Of a stretch of DNA of 33,492 nt, positions 31,184 to 33,492 are shown piece by piece (the stretch's first letter is position 1; each line of letters begins with the position of its first letter). The notes beneath the pieces are model-generated. The model ran no database searches and was not told the DNA's origin. It was given only the letters and a program-made list of their open reading frames with translations. Made by a program: the position numbers and the translations under genes. Source of the DNA: Streptomyces acidicola (GTDB lineage: Bacteria; Actinomycetota; Actinomycetes; Streptomycetales; Streptomycetaceae); the NCBI RefSeq assembly GCF_009377235.1, contig NZ_VMNX01000094.1:1-33492 (forward strand), written 5' to 3'.

Positions 31184-32271
31184 ATCCCCACCGTGGCCGG
31201 TCCGTCCCCGGCCTCGCAGCCGAGCAGACCGCACATGGCGAGGACCGAGACGAGCGGTTCCAGTACCCGGCGGGGGCGGGTGCCGTGCACGAAGGTGCCC
31301 CGGTGGTCGTGGCTGCCCGTGGCGGAGGCGAAGTGCAGGGTGCAGCGCAGCACGCTGTCGAAGGGCCTGACCCAGGCCGGGCCGGAATGGGCGCGCAGAT
31401 AGGCGTAGGCGTCGCGGCTCTCGTCCCGGAACCGTGCGGCGGACAGGCGGCCGGGCGGCGGCTCGCCGAGCCAGCGGTCCACCGGCGGTTCGAAGCGCAG
31501 CAGATCGCTCTTGTTGATCACCATGGCCGCGGCCACGCCCAGGTAGGGGCCGGTGCGCGGCAGCCGGTCGAGCACCGTCTGGAAGGCCGGATCGCCGCCC
31601 CGTGTGAAGCCGAGCTGGCCGCGCAGCGGGTCCAGATGGGCCATGGGCAGGGCCCTGAGGGGGTCGACCACGAAGATCAGCGCGTCGACGCCCACCATGA
31701 ACCGCAGCACGCCGTCCGTACGGCGCAGGTCCTCGCCGCTGAGGTCGAAGAAGGCCACGGGCCGGGTGACCCCCTCCGGCCCGGTCAGCAGCAGGGCCTC
31801 GACGAACGCGGCGAACGACCGGGACGGGGTGTGCTCCAGCATCGTTCCGGAGCGGAGCACGTCGACCCGCTCGTCCATGAACGTCTTGTGGTCCTGTGGG
31901 TTGACGGACTGCCAGGTGACGCCGTAGGGGTCCAGTCCCCCGTCGGTGATCTCGGCGATCATCTGGGTCAGCAGATGGGTCTTGCCGGTCGCGGAGTCGC
32001 CGACCATGGCGACGGTCAGCGGGCTGCCGTGGGTGAGGTAGGGCACCGGGATGTAGTGCGCCTGTACGTCGTCGGCGTTGCTGCACCGCTGGTAGGCGGA
32101 GCGCAGGGTGTCCGCCAGGCGCAGCGGGCTGGACTGGTGGCCGAGGTGCAGCGGTTCGTACTGCTGTTTGTCGTTGCGGACGAACAGCTGCCGCTCGTCG
32201 TAGGCGACGACCTCCAGGCAGTACGGGCAGAGGATCTCCTGGGCGGTGGTGCCCGGTACGGGTACGGTCAT
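31180..32271 (-). CDS. TRAFAC-clade GTPase (DO-GTPase2-like) with N-terminal zinc finger
   Basis: 363 residues. An N-terminal CPYC knuckle (Cys15, Cys18) and its surroundings suggest a small metal-binding module. The GTPase core has Walker A GDSATGKT at 91-98, the switch II DLSGED with Asp176 and Gly179, VVDP at 201-204, and the base-specificity motif NKSD at 253-256. It fits the double-GTPase-2 (DO-GTPase2) type, which occurs in NTP-dependent conflict systems. ATG at 32271 overlaps the kinase stop by 4 nt and has AGGGAGG upstream. The preceding pseudokinase and the following GAP1-like protein are almost certainly its partners. Confidence 0.82.
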   Translation of the reverse strand: MTVPVPGTTAQEILCPYCLEVVAYDERQLFVRNDKQQYEPLHLGHQSSPLRLADTLRSAYQRCSNADDVQAHYIPVPYLTHGSPLTVAMVGDSATGKTHLLTQMIAEITDGGLDPYGVTWQSVNPQDHKTFMDERVDVLRSGTMLEHTPSRSFAAFVEALLLTGPEGVTRPVAFFDLSGEDLRRTDGVLRFMVGVDALIFVVDPLRALPMAHLDPLRGQLGFTRGGDPAFQTVLDRLPRTGPYLGVAAAMVINKSDLLRFEPPVDRWLGEPPPGRLSAARFRDESRDAYAYLRAHSGPAWVRPFDSVLRCTLHFASATGSHDHRGTFVHGTRPRRVLEPLVSVLAMCGLLGCEAGDGPATVGM

Positions 32272-33467
32272 CGGCGGCTTCCTCCCTCGGGTCGGCCCCG
32301 GTCGGAGCCCGTGTTGCCGGAGGTGCGGCCTCCGCTGATCCAGGTGCGCAGGCGGCCGCGGTCGGGCCGGGGTTCGTACTCGTAGCCGGTGGCGTCCATG
32401 GGCGGAGCGGTGGGGTACGGGGGGACGTCCTGTCCGGCGCCGAAGCCACGGCCGCCGCCCGGCCCGCCCGGCCCGTCCTCCTCCGGGAAGGAGGCGAGGG
32501 AGCCGTGGGGTTGAGGGAGCCGGGCGAGGGCTGTGTGCTTCCGCCGTCTCGTGTCGTCGAACTCGCGGCGGAACTGTTCCAGCGGGTCCGGTAGCAGCAC
32601 CCCGGCGACCTCGGCGGCGGCCTCCGGCACCAGGGTGCGCAGCAGGGCGTCGGGCGTCGGGCGGTCCTCCGCGCGCCGCGCGAAGACCGGGCTCAGGGTG
32701 TCGGCGATCGAACGGTGCGCGGCGAGGTCGGGCGGCGGGCCGTCGGGGCTTCCGGGCCGGCCGGTGACGAGTTGGTGCATCACCTGGGCGACGCTCCACA
32801 GGGCGTCCCGGGAGTCGGTCGCACCGACGCCGGCCCGCTGCTCGGGCGAGGCGAACGGAGGGATGCCGTACGGGATGCGGGCCCGGCCGGCCCGGGTCAC
32901 CGATCCCAGGTCCCACACCTGGACGCCGTGTTCGTCCCAGCGCACGGCCCCGGGCACGATGCCGCGGTGCACGAGGCCGACCACCTCCATCAGCCGCACC
33001 GCCAGTACCAGGTCGCGCTCCACGACGCGCTGTCCGGCGAGCGAGACTCCCTCGGTCAGCCCGGACAGGGGCCGGCCTCTGGGCACGGCGTAGAGCAGGA
33101 ACGGCGAGGGGGTGTTCATGTCATGGCCGACCGGCGTGGGGAAGAGGCCGCCGAAGCGGGTGCCCGCGTAGGCGCGATGCAGGGCGAGAGCCGTGGTGAT
33201 CTCCGCCTCCAGCAGGGAGTACGCGGCCCGGTCGGCGGCGGCCTCCTCCGGCAGCCGTACCTGGAAGCCCTGCCAGCCGTCCTCGAAACGGACGGGGCGG
33301 GCCATGGCCGGCGGGCGGACCAGCCGTGGGCGGTCCGGTCCGAAGCGGGCCCGGACGCGATGCAGGTCGCCCTGCGGGGAGACGAAGCTCAACTCCCGCG
33401 TCGCGTCATGGCGTACGGAGGATCCCTGGGCGGTGCGGCCCGGCCCGGCGTGCTCTCCCCGTTCCAC
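32268..33467 (-). CDS. Protein kinase-like pseudokinase (possibly incomplete at 5' end)
   Basis: At least 399 residues of kinase fold. The catalytic loop HRD is HRG (167-169) and its Lys and Asn are also replaced (HRGIVPGAV), the VAIK Lys is absent, but DFG survives as DLG (186-188), SPEQ (207-210) stands for APE, and SRDALWSVA matches the DVWSLG helix. It is therefore probably catalytically dead and acts as a binding or scaffold protein. The tail (about 320-399) is Pro/Gly/Arg-rich. The GTG at 33467 has no proven ribosome site, and the frame stays open to the window edge through an ERGER-type repeat, so the true start may lie outside. First visible gene of the operon. Confidence 0.75.
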   Translation of the reverse strand: MERGEHAGPGRTAQGSSVRHDATRELSFVSPQGDLHRVRARFGPDRPRLVRPPAMARPVRFEDGWQGFQVRLPEEAAADRAAYSLLEAEITTALALHRAYAGTRFGGLFPTPVGHDMNTPSPFLLYAVPRGRPLSGLTEGVSLAGQRVVERDLVLAVRLMEVVGLVHRGIVPGAVRWDEHGVQVWDLGSVTRAGRARIPYGIPPFASPEQRAGVGATDSRDALWSVAQVMHQLVTGRPGSPDGPPPDLAAHRSIADTLSPVFARRAEDRPTPDALLRTLVPEAAAEVAGVLLPDPLEQFRREFDDTRRRKHTALARLPQPHGSLASFPEEDGPGGPGGGRGFGAGQDVPPYPTAPPMDATGYEYEPRPDRGRLRTWISGGRTSGNTGSDRGRPEGGSRR

Positions 33468-33492
33468 CCGTTCCCCCCGCTCTCCCCGTTCC

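Noticed and set aside
31183..32449. N-terminal extension of the GAP1-like protein
   Set aside because: The frame is open upstream but overlaps the GTPase gene entirely and is Arg/Pro/Thr-rich; the GTG at 31183 has a ribosome site and a 4-nt overlap.

Overview
The window looks like Streptomyces chromosome, or a close relative. It is very GC-rich with strong third-position G/C bias, uses GTG starts and AGGAGG-type ribosome sites, and carries actinobacterial families: an F420-type LLM oxidoreductase, a SepF-like protein, a DUF6099-like protein, CNNM/CBS pairs, TerB/TerD proteins, and a GTPase-associated protein operon. No rRNA, tRNA, CRISPR array or origin was seen. Five genes carry a rare TTA leucine codon, the codon read by the bldA tRNA.

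Layout. 1-5.1 kb: a polysaccharide pyruvyl transferase and an FAD oxidoreductase (+), an alpha/beta hydrolase and an LLM oxidoreductase (-), and a 59-residue acidic helical protein (+) ending at a hairpin terminator. 5.1-8.1 kb (-): a DUF6099-like protein, a MazG-type pyrophosphohydrolase, a P-loop ATPase and a SepF-like protein, with two perfect DnaA boxes at 5716-5742. 8.1-12.7 kb (+): a single-chain assimilatory nitrate reductase fused to a CysJ-like flavin reductase, behind a tandem-repeat leader and a possible GlnR site. 12.7-15.6 kb: a truncated membrane protein, a dienelactone hydrolase, a VOC protein, a TetR remnant and a voltage-gated ion channel. 15.6-16.9 kb (-): a stand-alone TnpB element with an intact nuclease and a recognisable right-end/omega-RNA structure.

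17.3-25.8 kb is the most coherent unit. Two translationally coupled CNNM/CBS transporters, TerB, a secreted protein, an LCP cell-wall ligase, an M56 metallopeptidase with a BlaI-family repressor, a GlsB/YeaQ membrane protein and a TerD protein are interspersed with five copies of one operator, TCTACA-N4-TGTAGA, always with a 4-bp spacer. I read this as a BlaI-M56 sensor/repressor controlling an envelope-stress and Ter-protein regulon, including its own operon. 25.8-28.8 kb holds a two-helix membrane protein, a second TerD, a TatA protein, a PAP2 phosphatase preceded by a short overlapping ORF, and a broken second BlaI-like gene.

28.75-33.5 kb (-) is a three-gene operon with 4-nt stop/start overlaps: a pseudokinase, a TRAFAC/DO-GTPase2-type GTPase with an N-terminal Cys pair, and a large GTPase-associated-protein-1-like protein. 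It resembles the NTP-dependent conflict or signalling modules of multicellular bacteria. The pseudokinase frame stays open to the window edge, so the operon may extend beyond it.
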